A DNA stretch of 64,000 bases from Sva-07 sp942492715 (GTDB lineage: Bacteria > Actinomycetota > Acidimicrobiia > Acidimicrobiales > Ilumatobacteraceae): the NCBI GenBank assembly GCA_942492715.1, contig CALOFW010000017.1, forward strand, positions 62,001 through 126,000, given 5' to 3'. The notes under the pieces were generated by a model. It had not been told where the DNA came from. It did not search any database and saw nothing but the letters and a program-made list of their open reading frames with translations. This document shows, piece after piece, positions 1 to 7,825 of this stretch (positions are counted from its first letter, which is position 1; the number at the start of each line of letters is the position of its first letter). A program made the position numbers and the translations under genes.

Positions 1-475
1 CGGCACCGATCGCCGACTCGTCGAGCGTCCGCTGGACTTCGGCGCCCGACCGGTCGCCGCCGGAGTGCACGATGCGGTTGTGGCTGTGGCCGCCCTCACG
101 GGTGAGCGCGATGTCGGTGCCGCCCTGTTCCGGATCGAATGCGGCGCCGAGACGCATGAGATAGCGGATCGACTTCGGGGCCTCGGTGACGAGTTCACGC
201 ACGACGGCCTCGTCGCACAGGCCAGCTCCGGCCTCCAGCGTGTCGCGGACGTGATCCTCGATCGTGTCGGACGGGTGCAGCACCCCGGCGAGACCGCCCT
301 GCGCCCACTGCGTGGCACCCGCCGACAGGATGTCCTTGGTCACGACGAGCACGCTGCGCACAGGCCGCGCGGCCAACGCCGCCGAGAGCCCTGCGGCGCC
401 AGAGCCGAGCACGACGACGTCGACGTCGCGCTCCCACGTGGCGGGCGGCGCGGCGAGCCGCCTCGGCAGGCTCAC
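1..475 (-). CDS. nadB: L-aspartate oxidase, N-terminal part (cut by window edge)
   Basis: This is the amino-terminal 158 codons of the FAD enzyme that oxidises aspartate to iminoaspartate, the first step of de novo NAD synthesis; the rest lies left of the window. Translation from a GTG at 475 gives a short lead-in, then a Rossmann FAD-binding strand DVDVVVLGSGAAGLSAALA (about residues 17-35), then the family signature ATQWAQGGLAGV near residue 60 and the substrate-region stretch TREGGHSHNRIVH near residue 130. The start sits four bases after the nadA stop, so the two genes form a nadA-nadB operon and translational coupling is likely. The other frames here are arginine-rich shadows. NadB and succinate dehydrogenase flavoproteins are related, but the nadA neighbour settles the choice. 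Confidence 0.9.
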   Translation of the reverse strand, partial: MSLPRRLAAPPATWERDVDVVVLGSGAAGLSAALAARPVRSVLVVTKDILSAGATQWAQGGLAGVLHPSDTIEDHVRDTLEAGAGLCDEAVVRELVTEAPKSIRYLMRLGAAFDPEQGGTDIALTREGGHSHNRIVHSGGDRSGAEVQRTLDESAIGA

Positions 476-479
476 GTCG

Positions 480-1475
480 TCACTCGGCGGTCGCCGACGG
501 CGTGCCGATGGCGATCATCCGCTCCACCGACAAGCGGGCTCGGTCGGCGATCTCCCGATCGACGAACACCTCGTCGGTGCCGTCGCGCAGCGAACGCAGG
601 AGCTTCGCCGGCGTGATCATCTTCATGTACTTGCAGACCGCCGCCCGGTTGACCGGGACGAAGTCGGTGGTCGAGTTGACCTTCTCGAGCTGATGGATCA
701 TGCCCGTCTCGGTGGCCACGAGCACCTTGGCTGCCGATGTCGCCCGAGCGGCATCGACCATCCCGCCCGTCGACAGGATCTTCGTGCGTTCCGCCGGCAC
801 GACGCCGGACGACACGAGGTACAACGCGCTGGTGGCGCACCCACACTCGGGATGCACGAACAGCTCGGCGTCGGGTTCGGCTTCGACCTGCGCCCTGAGG
901 TCAGCGCCGTTGATGCCCGCGTGCACGTGACACTCACCCATCCAGATGTGCATGTTGTCGCGACCGGTCATGCGCTGGACGTGGGCACCGAGGAACTGGT
1001 CGGGGCAGAACAGCACCTCCTGGTCGTGCGGGATCGAATCGACGACCTCGACGGCGTTCGACGAGGTGCAACAGATGTCGGTCTCGGCCTTGACCTCCGC
1101 CGTGGTGTTCACGTAGCTGACGACGACCGCGCCGGGATGCTCGGCCTTCCACGCCCGCAGCTGCTCGCCGTTGATCGTCTCGGCCAGGCTGCAACCGGCT
1201 GCGGCATCGGGGATCAGGACGGTCTTGTCGTAGGCGAGGATCTTGGCCGACTCCGCCATGAAGTGGACGCCGCAGAACACGATCGTGGAGGCCTCGACCT
1301 GCGCGGCGATCCGCGACAGCCCGAGCGAGTCGCCCACATGGTGGGCGATGTCCTGGATCTCTGGCACTTGGTAGTTGTGGGCGAGGATGACCGCGTCGCG
1401 CTCCTCGGCGAGCGTGAGCACCTGTTCCTGCCAATCGCTCGGCAACACCTCGACGTTGACAGCCGTATCGGTCAC
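480..1475 (-). CDS. nadA: quinolinate synthase A
   Basis: NadA condenses iminoaspartate with dihydroxyacetone phosphate to quinolinate on a [4Fe-4S] cluster, the second step of NAD synthesis. The 331-residue product begins with the family stretch VILAHNYQVPEIQDIA (about 29-44). It contains the three expected cluster cysteines: C68 in FCGVHFMAE, C182 in GECHVHAG and C281 in AVCKYMKM. The length is normal for the family. Start is a GTG at 1475; a TACGCT hexamer lies six bases upstream and no Shine-Dalgarno is visible, consistent with leaderless transcription. It heads the operon with nadB. Confidence 0.95.
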   Translation of the reverse strand: MTDTAVNVEVLPSDWQEQVLTLAEERDAVILAHNYQVPEIQDIAHHVGDSLGLSRIAAQVEASTIVFCGVHFMAESAKILAYDKTVLIPDAAAGCSLAETINGEQLRAWKAEHPGAVVVSYVNTTAEVKAETDICCTSSNAVEVVDSIPHDQEVLFCPDQFLGAHVQRMTGRDNMHIWMGECHVHAGINGADLRAQVEAEPDAELFVHPECGCATSALYLVSSGVVPAERTKILSTGGMVDAARATSAAKVLVATETGMIHQLEKVNSTTDFVPVNRAAVCKYMKMITPAKLLRSLRDGTDEVFVDREIADRARLSVERMIAIGTPSATAE

Positions 1476-1481
1476 CCCGCC

Positions 1482-1487
1482 AGCGTA
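1482..1487 (-). promoter_or_regulatory. candidate leaderless -10 box of nadA
   Basis: TACGCT on the minus strand ends six bases before the GTG start of nadA. It matches the TANNNT pattern seen at about twenty starts in this window. Confidence 0.5.
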
Positions 1488-1549
1488 CGCAGTTCAGCTT
1501 CGGCTGCGGCCGCATGAGCTGCGGCGGCCGCAGGTTCTACGGTGAGGAG

Positions 1550-1975
1550 ATGGAAACGATCGTCGATCGCATCGTCGCTGCCGCCGGACACTACGAGGGT
1601 CCCGGCGGAGGTTCCGAGAGCGGCCCGTTCACTGCCACGATCGACATCTCTCCGCTGCTCGACGGGATGGGAGCGACGATCGACTACGTCGCTGTCGATC
1701 CCGACGGCGAGGTCCTTCATCGCGAGCACACCGTGCTCGCGTTCGACATGTGGTCCGGCGAGGCGACGCTGTACGTGCTGTGTGCGGAACTGAGCGGGCT
1801 CGGCCAGTTGGTGCAGGCGACCGACTCGACGTTCTCCAACGGCCGCGGCGCCGACGGTTTCGAGCTGCAGATCGAGTTGGTCGTCACCGACGACGGCATC
1901 GAGTACGCCTGGTCGTGGGGCACCCCCGGCGAGGCGATTGCCGAACAGTCCCGGGCCACCGTCCGACGCCGCTGA
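1550..1975 (+). CDS. hypothetical protein, about 141 residues
   Basis: I do not recognise this family. The start is the ATG at 1550, which has a strong GGTGAGGAG Shine-Dalgarno directly upstream; an in-frame ATG 36 bases earlier lacks one. The protein is acidic, soluble and without membrane segments. It starts METIVDRIVAAAG and alternates hydrophobic and polar residues in a beta-strand style (for example TIDISPLLDGMGATIDYVAV and FELQIELVVT), suggesting a small beta-barrel or sandwich. It is divergent from nadA and convergent with the iclR gene, from which it is separated by only 27 bases, so context gives no clue to its function. Confidence 0.8.
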   Translation: METIVDRIVAAAGHYEGPGGGSESGPFTATIDISPLLDGMGATIDYVAVDPDGEVLHREHTVLAFDMWSGEATLYVLCAELSGLGQLVQATDSTFSNGRGADGFELQIELVVTDDGIEYAWSWGTPGEAIAEQSRATVRRR

Positions 1976-2002
1976 CGCTCGGCGACCTGCGCGCGCCGAG
2001 AC

Positions 2003-2647
2003 TCACCGCAGTGCAGTGGAGACATGGTCGGCCGCGGCTGCGACCGCCGCGCCGAACCGACGACCCGGTTGACGGGTGAGACGCTCGATCGGGCCACTGA
2101 CCGACAGCGCTGCCACCACCCCACCGTCGCTGCTCACCACCGGGGCGCTGACCGAGGCGACGCCCGGTTCCCGCTCGCCGATGCTCTCGATCCACTCGGT
2201 CCGGCTCGTCTCGCCCGACAGCACCCGGCCGGCCGAACCGACGTCGAGCGGCAGCAGCGCCCCCTGCGGCACGATCCACCGCAGACCGTGGGTCGACTCG
2301 AGCGACAGCACGCAGCGCCGTTGATCTCCCTCTCGGACGAAGAGCTGCACGCTCTCACCCGTGTCGTCGCGGAGCTGCTCGAGCACGGGCCGGGCGAGCT
2401 CGACGAGCGGGAACCGTGCGGCGGCAGCCTCGCCGAGTGAGACGAGACCCAGCCCGAGGTCGAAGCGGCCGTCGGCATCGCGCCGCAGGAGCCCGTGCGC
2501 CTCCAGCGAGGTGGCCAGGCGATGAGCGGTCGCGCGGGGGAGGCCGGTCGACGTCTGCAACTCGCCCAACGTGCAGGGGGCGGTGGCGACGGCCTGCATC
2601 ACCAGCACGGCCTTGTCGAGCACGCCGACGCCCGTTACGCTGTCCAT
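2003..2647 (-). CDS. IclR-family transcriptional regulator, likely controlling leuCD
   Basis: The 214-residue product has an N-terminal winged helix (about 5-65, including LGELQTSTGLPRATAHRLATSLEAHGLLRR) followed by the shorter-than-usual IclR effector domain (about 75-210). It is divergent from leuC, starting 51 bases away. That arrangement is known in other actinobacteria, where IclR-type LtbR (Corynebacterium) and NdgR (Streptomyces) sit beside leuCD and regulate leucine genes. A perfect 6-bp inverted repeat lies between the two starts. I infer a leucine-pathway regulator, probably repressing or activating leuCD and itself. The ligand is not visible from sequence. The start is ATG 2647 with TAGACT nine bases upstream. 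Confidence 0.88.
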   Translation of the reverse strand: MDSVTGVGVLDKAVLVMQAVATAPCTLGELQTSTGLPRATAHRLATSLEAHGLLRRDADGRFDLGLGLVSLGEAAAARFPLVELARPVLEQLRDDTGESVQLFVREGDQRRCVLSLESTHGLRWIVPQGALLPLDVGSAGRVLSGETSRTEWIESIGEREPGVASVSAPVVSSDGGVVAALSVSGPIERLTRQPGRRFGAAVAAAADHVSTALR

Positions 2648-2656
2648 ATCGCAAGA

Positions 2657-2662
2657 AGTCTA
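2657..2662 (-). promoter_or_regulatory. candidate -10 box of iclR gene
   Basis: TAGACT on the minus strand lies nine bases before the iclR ATG. Its upstream edge touches the left arm of the 2662-2678 palindrome, so a protein bound there would cover this promoter. Confidence 0.45.
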
Positions 2663-2678
2663 TCCCACATGTTGGGAT
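2662..2678. promoter_or_regulatory. candidate IclR operator between iclR and leuC
   Basis: The sequence is a perfect inverted repeat, ATCCCA - 5 bases - TGGGAT. It sits in the 51-base divergent gap, immediately upstream of the iclR -10 hexamer and just ahead of the leuC ribosome binding site (AAGGAG, 2685-2690). The symmetry and position fit a dimeric IclR-family operator shared by both genes. Confidence 0.5.
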
Positions 2679-2698
2679 GCCAGCAAGGAGCCGTCACG

Positions 2699-4108
2699 AT
2701 GGGCAAGACACTGCCGGAGAAGGTCTGGGAACGCCACCTGGTGCACTCGGCGCCGAACGAACCCGACCTGCTGTACATCGACCTGCACCTCGTGCACGAG
2801 GTCACCAGCCCGCAGGCGTTCGACGGGCTCCGCCTGACCGGCCGGACCGTCCGACGGCCCGAGCTGACGATCGCCACCGAGGACCACAACGTTCCCACCG
2901 AGCACATCGACCAGCCGATCGCCGATCCGATCTCGGCCAAGCAGATCGACACGCTGCGGGCGAACACGGCCGAGTTCGGCATCACCAACTTCCCGATGGG
3001 CGACCCCAACCAGGGCATCGTCCACGTGATCGGCCCCGAGCAGGGGCGGACCCTGCCGGGCATGACGATCGTCTGCGGCGACTCGCACACCGCAACCCAC
3101 GGTGCGTTCGGTGCGCTCGCGTTCGGCATCGGCACCAGCGAGGTCGAGCACGTGCTCGCCACCCAGACGCTCCCCCAGCAACGTCCGAAGTGGATGTCGG
3201 TCACGGTCGAGGGCGAGCTGCAGCCCGGCGTCACGGCGAAGGACGTCATCCTCGCGATCCTCGGCGAGATCGGCACCGGCGGCGGGATCGGCCACGTGAT
3301 CGAATACCGCGGCTCGGCGATCCGCGCGCTGTCGATGGAGGGCCGCATGACGGTCTGCAACATGTCGATCGAAGCGGGAGCCAAGGCGGGCATGATCGCC
3401 CCCGACGAGACCACGTTCGACTACCTGCGGGGCCGCGCCAACGCACCGAGCGGCGACGACTGGGACGCTGCAGTCGCCGACTGGTCGACGCTGCGCTCCG
3501 ACGACGACGCCGCGTGGGACAAGGAGGTCGTGCTCGACGCTGCCGCGATCCGGCCCCACGTCACGTGGGGCACCAACCCCGGTCAGGTGGCGCCGATCGA
3601 CTCGGTCGTACCCTCCCCCGACGACTACGACAACCCGACCACGAAGGAGACCGTGGCCCGGGCGCTCGAGTACATGGGTCTCGAGGCGGGAACGCCGATG
3701 CGCGACGTTGCCGTCGACACGGTCTTCATCGGGTCGTGCACCAACAGCCGCATCGAGGACCTCCGCGCCGCCGCCGCGGTGATGGAAGGACGCACCGTCA
3801 CCGTGCCCCGCGTGATGGTCGTCCCCGGAAGTCACGCGGTCAAGGCACAGGCGATCGAAGAAGGCCTCGACCAGATCTTCATCGCCGCGGGGGCCGACTG
3901 GCGCGAGCCCGGTTGCTCGATGTGCCTCGCGATGAACCCCGACAAGCTGGCTCCGGGCGAACGGGCAGCAAGTACGAGCAACCGGAACTTCGAGGGCCGC
4001 CAGGGACGCGGTGGTCGCACCCACCTCGTCTCGCCGGGCGTCGCTGCAGCGACCGCGGTCAAGGGCACGTTCTGTACGCCTGCCGACCTGGAAGGAGCGT
4101 CGTCATGA
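2699..4108 (+). CDS. leuC: 3-isopropylmalate dehydratase large subunit
   Basis: LeuC with LeuD isomerises 2-isopropylmalate to 3-isopropylmalate in leucine synthesis. The 469-residue product is full length. The three [4Fe-4S] cysteines are present: C347 in FIGSCTNSR, and C406 and C409 in PGCSMCLAMNP. Other aconitase-family blocks include TIVCGDSHTATHGAFGALAFGIG. The start chosen is ATG 2699, preceded by AAGGAG at a spacing of eight bases; upstream in-frame starts would run into the iclR gene. Its stop overlaps the leuD start (ATGA), so the two subunits are translationally coupled. Confidence 0.97.
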   Translation: MGKTLPEKVWERHLVHSAPNEPDLLYIDLHLVHEVTSPQAFDGLRLTGRTVRRPELTIATEDHNVPTEHIDQPIADPISAKQIDTLRANTAEFGITNFPMGDPNQGIVHVIGPEQGRTLPGMTIVCGDSHTATHGAFGALAFGIGTSEVEHVLATQTLPQQRPKWMSVTVEGELQPGVTAKDVILAILGEIGTGGGIGHVIEYRGSAIRALSMEGRMTVCNMSIEAGAKAGMIAPDETTFDYLRGRANAPSGDDWDAAVADWSTLRSDDDAAWDKEVVLDAAAIRPHVTWGTNPGQVAPIDSVVPSPDDYDNPTTKETVARALEYMGLEAGTPMRDVAVDTVFIGSCTNSRIEDLRAAAAVMEGRTVTVPRVMVVPGSHAVKAQAIEEGLDQIFIAAGADWREPGCSMCLAMNPDKLAPGERAASTSNRNFEGRQGRGGRTHLVSPGVAAATAVKGTFCTPADLEGASS

Positions 4109-4689
4109 AGGCCGTCCACGTGATCACCGGGACCGGAGTGCCGCTCAAGCGCTCCGACGTCGACACCGACCAGATCATCCCCGCCGACTGGCTCAAGCGC
4201 GTCGAGCGCACCGGCTTCGACAAGGGCCTGTTCTCCACCTGGCGCGACGACCGCGACTTCGTGCTCAACGACGAGCGGTACGCGCAGGCGAACGTCCTCG
4301 TCGCCGGTCCGGCGTTCGGTGTCGGCTCGTCACGCGAACACGCCGTCTGGGCGATCCAGCAGTACGGATTCGAGGCGGTGATCGCTCCGAGCTTCTCCGA
4401 CATCTTCCGCAACAACTGCACGAAGAACGGCCTCGTGCCGGTGATCGTGCCGGAGACGACGGTCGAGGCGATCTGGGCGGCGATCGAGGCCGACGCCGAC
4501 ACCCAGATCGTCGTCGACATGGAACAGCTCAAGGTCGAGGTCCCGGCTGCCGGGATCGACGAGTCGTTCCCGATGGACCCGCAGACCCAGCACCGTTTCC
4601 TCAACGGCCTCGACGACGTCGGCATCACCCTGACCCACGCGGATGCGATCGACACCTACGAGTCGAACCGCCCCGCCTGGCTGCCCTGA
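4105..4689 (+). CDS. leuD: 3-isopropylmalate dehydratase small subunit
   Basis: LeuD is the swivelling small subunit of isopropylmalate isomerase. The 194-residue product starts MKAVHVITGTGVPLKRSDVD and has the DTDQIIPADWLKRV substrate loop and the VGSSREHAVWAI block typical of the family. It overlaps the leuC stop by four bases. No leuB is next to it; leuA lies 5.6 kb further on with its own attenuator. The gene is followed by a degraded copy of a palindromic element at 4692-4719. Confidence 0.97.
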   Translation: MKAVHVITGTGVPLKRSDVDTDQIIPADWLKRVERTGFDKGLFSTWRDDRDFVLNDERYAQANVLVAGPAFGVGSSREHAVWAIQQYGFEAVIAPSFSDIFRNNCTKNGLVPVIVPETTVEAIWAAIEADADTQIVVDMEQLKVEVPAAGIDESFPMDPQTQHRFLNGLDDVGITLTHADAIDTYESNRPAWLP

Positions 4690-4691
4690 CC

Positions 4692-4719
4692 GTTGCATCT
4701 GGGGTCAGGCCCCGACGTA
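4692..4719. repeat. degraded copy of GGGGTC palindromic element
   Basis: This stretch between leuD and the next gene shares CATCTGGGGTCAG and most of its flanks with the perfect palindrome at 45939-45975, differing by a few substitutions and a short gap. The symmetry is partly lost (GGGGTCAGGCCCC). It may still act as a transcription stop for leuCD, but there is no T run. Confidence 0.45.
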
Positions 4720-4748
4720 ATCGGGGCGCGGGCGGTGATACTGGACAG

Positions 4749-5204
4749 ATGCCCGATCTGCACACGCCCGGTCAGTGGATCCGATTCATCGCCCGAAACG
4801 CCAAGCGGTTGATGATCCTGATCCTGGGGACCGCGGTCCTGCTCGCCGGCGTCGCGATGCTGGCACTGCCCGGACCAGGAGTGCTCGTGATCATCCTCGG
4901 CCTCGTGATCCTTGCGACCGAGTTCGCATGGGCCGAACGGATGCTCGACCGCACGACGGCGACCGCCGCAGGAGCGGCCGTGCGGGTCACCGACAACAAC
5001 ACGGGACGAGCCGCCCTTGCGTTGTCCGGGCTGGCGATGATCGTCGGAGGAATCGTCGGGGCCGCCCTCTTCCCGAATTTCCGGGTGGTGGGAATCTCGG
5101 TGGCCATTGCCGGGGTCATCGGTCTCGTCACGCTCCTGCCCCGGGTGCGAGCATGGATCGACGAGAAGGCAGCGAACGGCGCAACGGAGCCGTCCGCCCG
5201 CTGA
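4749..5204 (+). CDS. PGPGW-type small transmembrane protein
   Basis: The 151-residue membrane protein carries the block ALPGPGVLVIILGLVILATEFAWAERML (about 36-64), the signature of the PGPGW transmembrane family (Pfam PF09656 / TIGR02611). I count about four hydrophobic segments: two near 23-60 and two near 90-130. The function of the family is unknown. The start is ATG 4749, with GATACT six bases before it as a weak -10 candidate. It lies downstream of leuCD but is unlikely to be part of leucine metabolism. Confidence 0.82.
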   Translation: MPDLHTPGQWIRFIARNAKRLMILILGTAVLLAGVAMLALPGPGVLVIILGLVILATEFAWAERMLDRTTATAAGAAVRVTDNNTGRAALALSGLAMIVGGIVGAALFPNFRVVGISVAIAGVIGLVTLLPRVRAWIDEKAANGATEPSAR

Positions 5205-5244
5205 CGCCGAACCGGCCATCGGTGTGGAGCAATCCAGCGGTTTG

Positions 5245-5250
5245 TAGGGT
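5245..5250 (+). promoter_or_regulatory. candidate leaderless -10 box
   Basis: TAGGGT ends seven bases before the ATG of the Ddn-like gene at 5258. Confidence 0.45.
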
Positions 5251-5257
5251 TCGCTCC

Positions 5258-5698
5258 ATGCCACTCACGGGAGAGTACGAACCGAGCACATCCGACTGGG
5301 TGCGCGAACAGGTCGACACCTACGAGGCGACCAACGGCCGTGAGGCGAACACGCTGCGCAAGACCGGAATCCCCGTCGTGATCGTCACCAGCCGCGGGGC
5401 GACCACCGGCAAGCTCCGCAAGTTCGCCCTGATGCGTGTCGAGCACGAAGGCCGCTACGCACTGGTGGCGTCGATCGGCGGTGCGCCGAAGAACCCGGCT
5501 TGGTACCACAACCTGGTCGCCGAGCCGCTCGTGATGATCCAGGACGGACCCGAACCGCACGATTTCGTCACCCACGTCGCCGAGGGCGACGAACGGGCCG
5601 AGTGGTGGGAGCGCGCGGTCGCGGTGTTCCCGACCTATGCGGAGTACGAGGAGAAGACCGATCGCATCATCCCGGTCTTCGTCGCCGAGCCGGTCTGA
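5258..5698 (+). CDS. nitroreductase/deazaflavin (F420)-dependent oxidoreductase, Ddn family
   Basis: The 146-residue protein matches the small split-barrel Ddn/FQR family that uses reduced coenzyme F420. Diagnostic blocks are PVVIVTSRGATTGKLRKFALM (about 37-57), ASIGGAPKNPAWYHNLVAEP (about 72-91) and the C-terminal EWWERAVAVFPTYAEYEEKTDR. Family members reduce quinones or nitroimidazoles, or are of unknown substrate; I cannot tell which. The start is ATG 5258; the TAGGGT hexamer seven bases upstream supports it. Confidence 0.88.
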   Translation: MPLTGEYEPSTSDWVREQVDTYEATNGREANTLRKTGIPVVIVTSRGATTGKLRKFALMRVEHEGRYALVASIGGAPKNPAWYHNLVAEPLVMIQDGPEPHDFVTHVAEGDERAEWWERAVAVFPTYAEYEEKTDRIIPVFVAEPV

Positions 5699-5721
5699 GA
5701 CCCCGTACGAACAGCACCATG

Positions 5722-7140
5722 TCAGCGGGTGGCATGGGTGCAGAGCAGATGCGCAACCGACATCGTGATTCGGCGCGCGGTCGGCAGATGGAGGTACTCG
5801 TTCGGGCCGTGCGCGTTGGCGTCGGGGCCGAGCACACCGGTGATCACGAACTGAGCCTCCGGGAAACGCTCGCCGAGCATCCCCATGAACGGAATCGAAC
5901 CGCCCTCACCGAACGTGCGAGCCGGCAGGCCGAATGCGGCAGTCGACGCCTCGTCGAGCGATGCGGCCAGCCACGGGGCCGTCGCGGGAGCGTTCCATCC
6001 CGGCCCGAACTCCCCGTCGGCGAACGACACGCGGGCGCCGTACGGCGGATCGGCCTCGAGCGCCGCCTTCACCGCTGCGGCTGCGCGCGACGGGTCGCAC
6101 GTCGGCGGGATCCGGAACGACAGCTTCAGCGCCGTGCGTGGCCGCAGCACGTTGCCGGCGCGGGCGATCGGGGGCAGACCGTCGGCGCCGACCACGCTGA
6201 GGCTGGGTCGCCACGTGCGTGCCAACAGCTGCTCAGTGGGGTCGTCGGTGATCGGGCCGGCACCATCGACGAACGGGTAGTGGTCACCGATGCGTCCGAT
6301 CTCGGCCGCAGTCTTCGCCGCCTCGTCCACCCGGTCAGGCGGGATCGTCACGTTCAACTCGGGCAGCAACAGGTCGCCGGTGTCGGCGTCCTCGACGCGG
6401 TCGAGGAGCATCCGCGCGATGCGAAACGTCGATGGCACCATCCCTCCGACGTCACCCGAGTGCAAGCCGTCGGTGACGATGTCGACCGTGAGCGTGCCCG
6501 ACACGAGACCGCGCAGCGAGGTGGTCACCCACAGCCGGTCGTAGTCGATACAGCCCGAGTCGAGGCAGATCACGAGGCTCGGTGAACCGATGCGATCCGC
6601 GAGCTCCTCGACGTAGGCGGGAAGGTCCGGCGACCCCGACTCCTCGCTCGCCTCGATCAGCACGACGCACCGGGCGTGCGACCCTCCGGCGACGTGGACC
6701 GCCTCGATCGCCGTCAGCGCTGCGAACGCCGAATAGCCGTCGTCGGCGCCACCACGTCCGTAGAGACGGTCGCCCTCGAGCACCGGCGTCCACGGCCCGA
6801 GGCCGTCGCGCCACCCCTCCATCTCCGGTTGCTTGTCGAGATGGCCGTACAGCAGCACGGTGTCGTCGTCGGACCCCGACCCGACGGCCGGCACCTCGAT
6901 CAGGATCACCGGTGTCCGACCATCGAGTTCGACGACCTCGACGGTGAGCCCAGGGATCGTTCTCGCCCGGCACCACGAAGCGATCAGATCGACCGCTGCC
7001 GCCATGTGCCCGTGTGCTCGCCACTCGGGATCGAACACCTCCGAGACGTTCGGGATCGCGATGTAGTCGTGCAGCACCGGGACGATGCCGTCCCAGACGT
7101 CGTCGCAGTGGTCGGCGATGGTCGAGGCGGTGTCGGTCAC
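5722..7140 (-). CDS. M20-family zinc dipeptidase/carboxypeptidase
   Basis: The 472-residue product has the M20 di-zinc signatures in order: LLYGHLDKQP (about 96-105), YGRGGADDGYSAF (about 129-141) and the catalytic/metal-bridging EASEESGSPDLP (about 165-176). An LHSGDVGG block in the lid region and a closing GANAHGPNE block follow. It most resembles cytosolic non-specific dipeptidases and carnosinase-like enzymes rather than DapE or ArgE. The start is GTG 7140, with TAGCCT seven bases upstream. It converges on the Ddn-like gene with only 23 bases between stops. Confidence 0.9.
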   Translation of the reverse strand: MTDTASTIADHCDDVWDGIVPVLHDYIAIPNVSEVFDPEWRAHGHMAAAVDLIASWCRARTIPGLTVEVVELDGRTPVILIEVPAVGSGSDDDTVLLYGHLDKQPEMEGWRDGLGPWTPVLEGDRLYGRGGADDGYSAFAALTAIEAVHVAGGSHARCVVLIEASEESGSPDLPAYVEELADRIGSPSLVICLDSGCIDYDRLWVTTSLRGLVSGTLTVDIVTDGLHSGDVGGMVPSTFRIARMLLDRVEDADTGDLLLPELNVTIPPDRVDEAAKTAAEIGRIGDHYPFVDGAGPITDDPTEQLLARTWRPSLSVVGADGLPPIARAGNVLRPRTALKLSFRIPPTCDPSRAAAAVKAALEADPPYGARVSFADGEFGPGWNAPATAPWLAASLDEASTAAFGLPARTFGEGGSIPFMGMLGERFPEAQFVITGVLGPDANAHGPNEYLHLPTARRITMSVAHLLCTHATR

Positions 7141-7147
7141 GCCCTGA

Positions 7148-7153
7148 AGGCTA
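7148..7153 (-). promoter_or_regulatory. candidate leaderless -10 box of M20 peptidase
   Basis: TAGCCT on the minus strand lies seven bases before the GTG start at 7140. It overlaps the end region of the upstream membrane-protein gene, so the peptidase can be transcribed on its own. Confidence 0.45.
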
Positions 7154-7155
7154 GG

Positions 7156-7740
7156 TCACGGCTGCTGAGTCGGGGTCGGCGGGTTCGGCGCAGGCGGCGT
7201 GGGGGCCCCCGGCGTCGGCGCAGCGGTCGGCGGCGCGGGTGGCGTCGGGACCTGGGCGGTGGGCGCCTGCGCTGCGGCTGCCGCCGCTGCCTGTTGGGCG
7301 GCCAGCATGCGTGCGTCGGCGTCCGCCTGCTGCTGCGCGATCTCGGCCTTGCGAGCGAGCTCGTCCTCGGCCGAGTGGATCTGGTTGAGGCGAGTCGACA
7401 GCCATCCGATGAAGGCGCTGAACAGCAGGGCGATGATGCCGTAGATGATCATCGCGAAGAGCACCGACGTGTCGAACGTCGCAGGGACGTCGTTGCCGGT
7501 CGTACCCAGTTCGATCGGCGTGAAGATGCCGCGGAACGGGTCCATCACCCGGTCGAGGTTGCGGTACGCCCACTCGGTGAAGCCGGCGGTCGGGTTCGCA
7601 CCGAACAGCAAGAGGAAGAAGCCGATGAAGAGGATGATCTCCACCACGATGAGGTAGAAGTAGACGAGGTAGCTGATCGCCCTCACCACCCACAGGATGG
7701 CCTTCCGCTCGGTGAGTGCCTTCGACTCGGTGGTGATCAT
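7156..7740 (-). CDS. membrane protein with proline/alanine-rich tail
   Basis: This 194-residue protein has two N-terminal hydrophobic segments (about 15-48, AISYLVYFYLIVVEIILFIG...) and a third near 92-112 (AMIIYGIIALLFSAFIGWL). A short charged helix (AEDELARKAEIAQQQADADAR) and a low-complexity tail of Ala, Pro and Thr follow. The arrangement resembles YGGT-like membrane proteins but I would not assign a family. It has a clear Shine-Dalgarno (GAGGAGGAAC) before ATG 7740, unlike many neighbours. Confidence 0.78.
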   Translation of the reverse strand: MITTESKALTERKAILWVVRAISYLVYFYLIVVEIILFIGFFLLLFGANPTAGFTEWAYRNLDRVMDPFRGIFTPIELGTTGNDVPATFDTSVLFAMIIYGIIALLFSAFIGWLSTRLNQIHSAEDELARKAEIAQQQADADARMLAAQQAAAAAAAQAPTAQVPTPPAPPTAAPTPGAPTPPAPNPPTPTQQP

Positions 7741-7825
7741 GTGCGTTCCTCCTCGATGTCGTCGCGAGACGGATCCCGCGCCCCTCGGTCACGGTACTCA
7801 CTGTGCGACATCCGTCCGTGGACCG

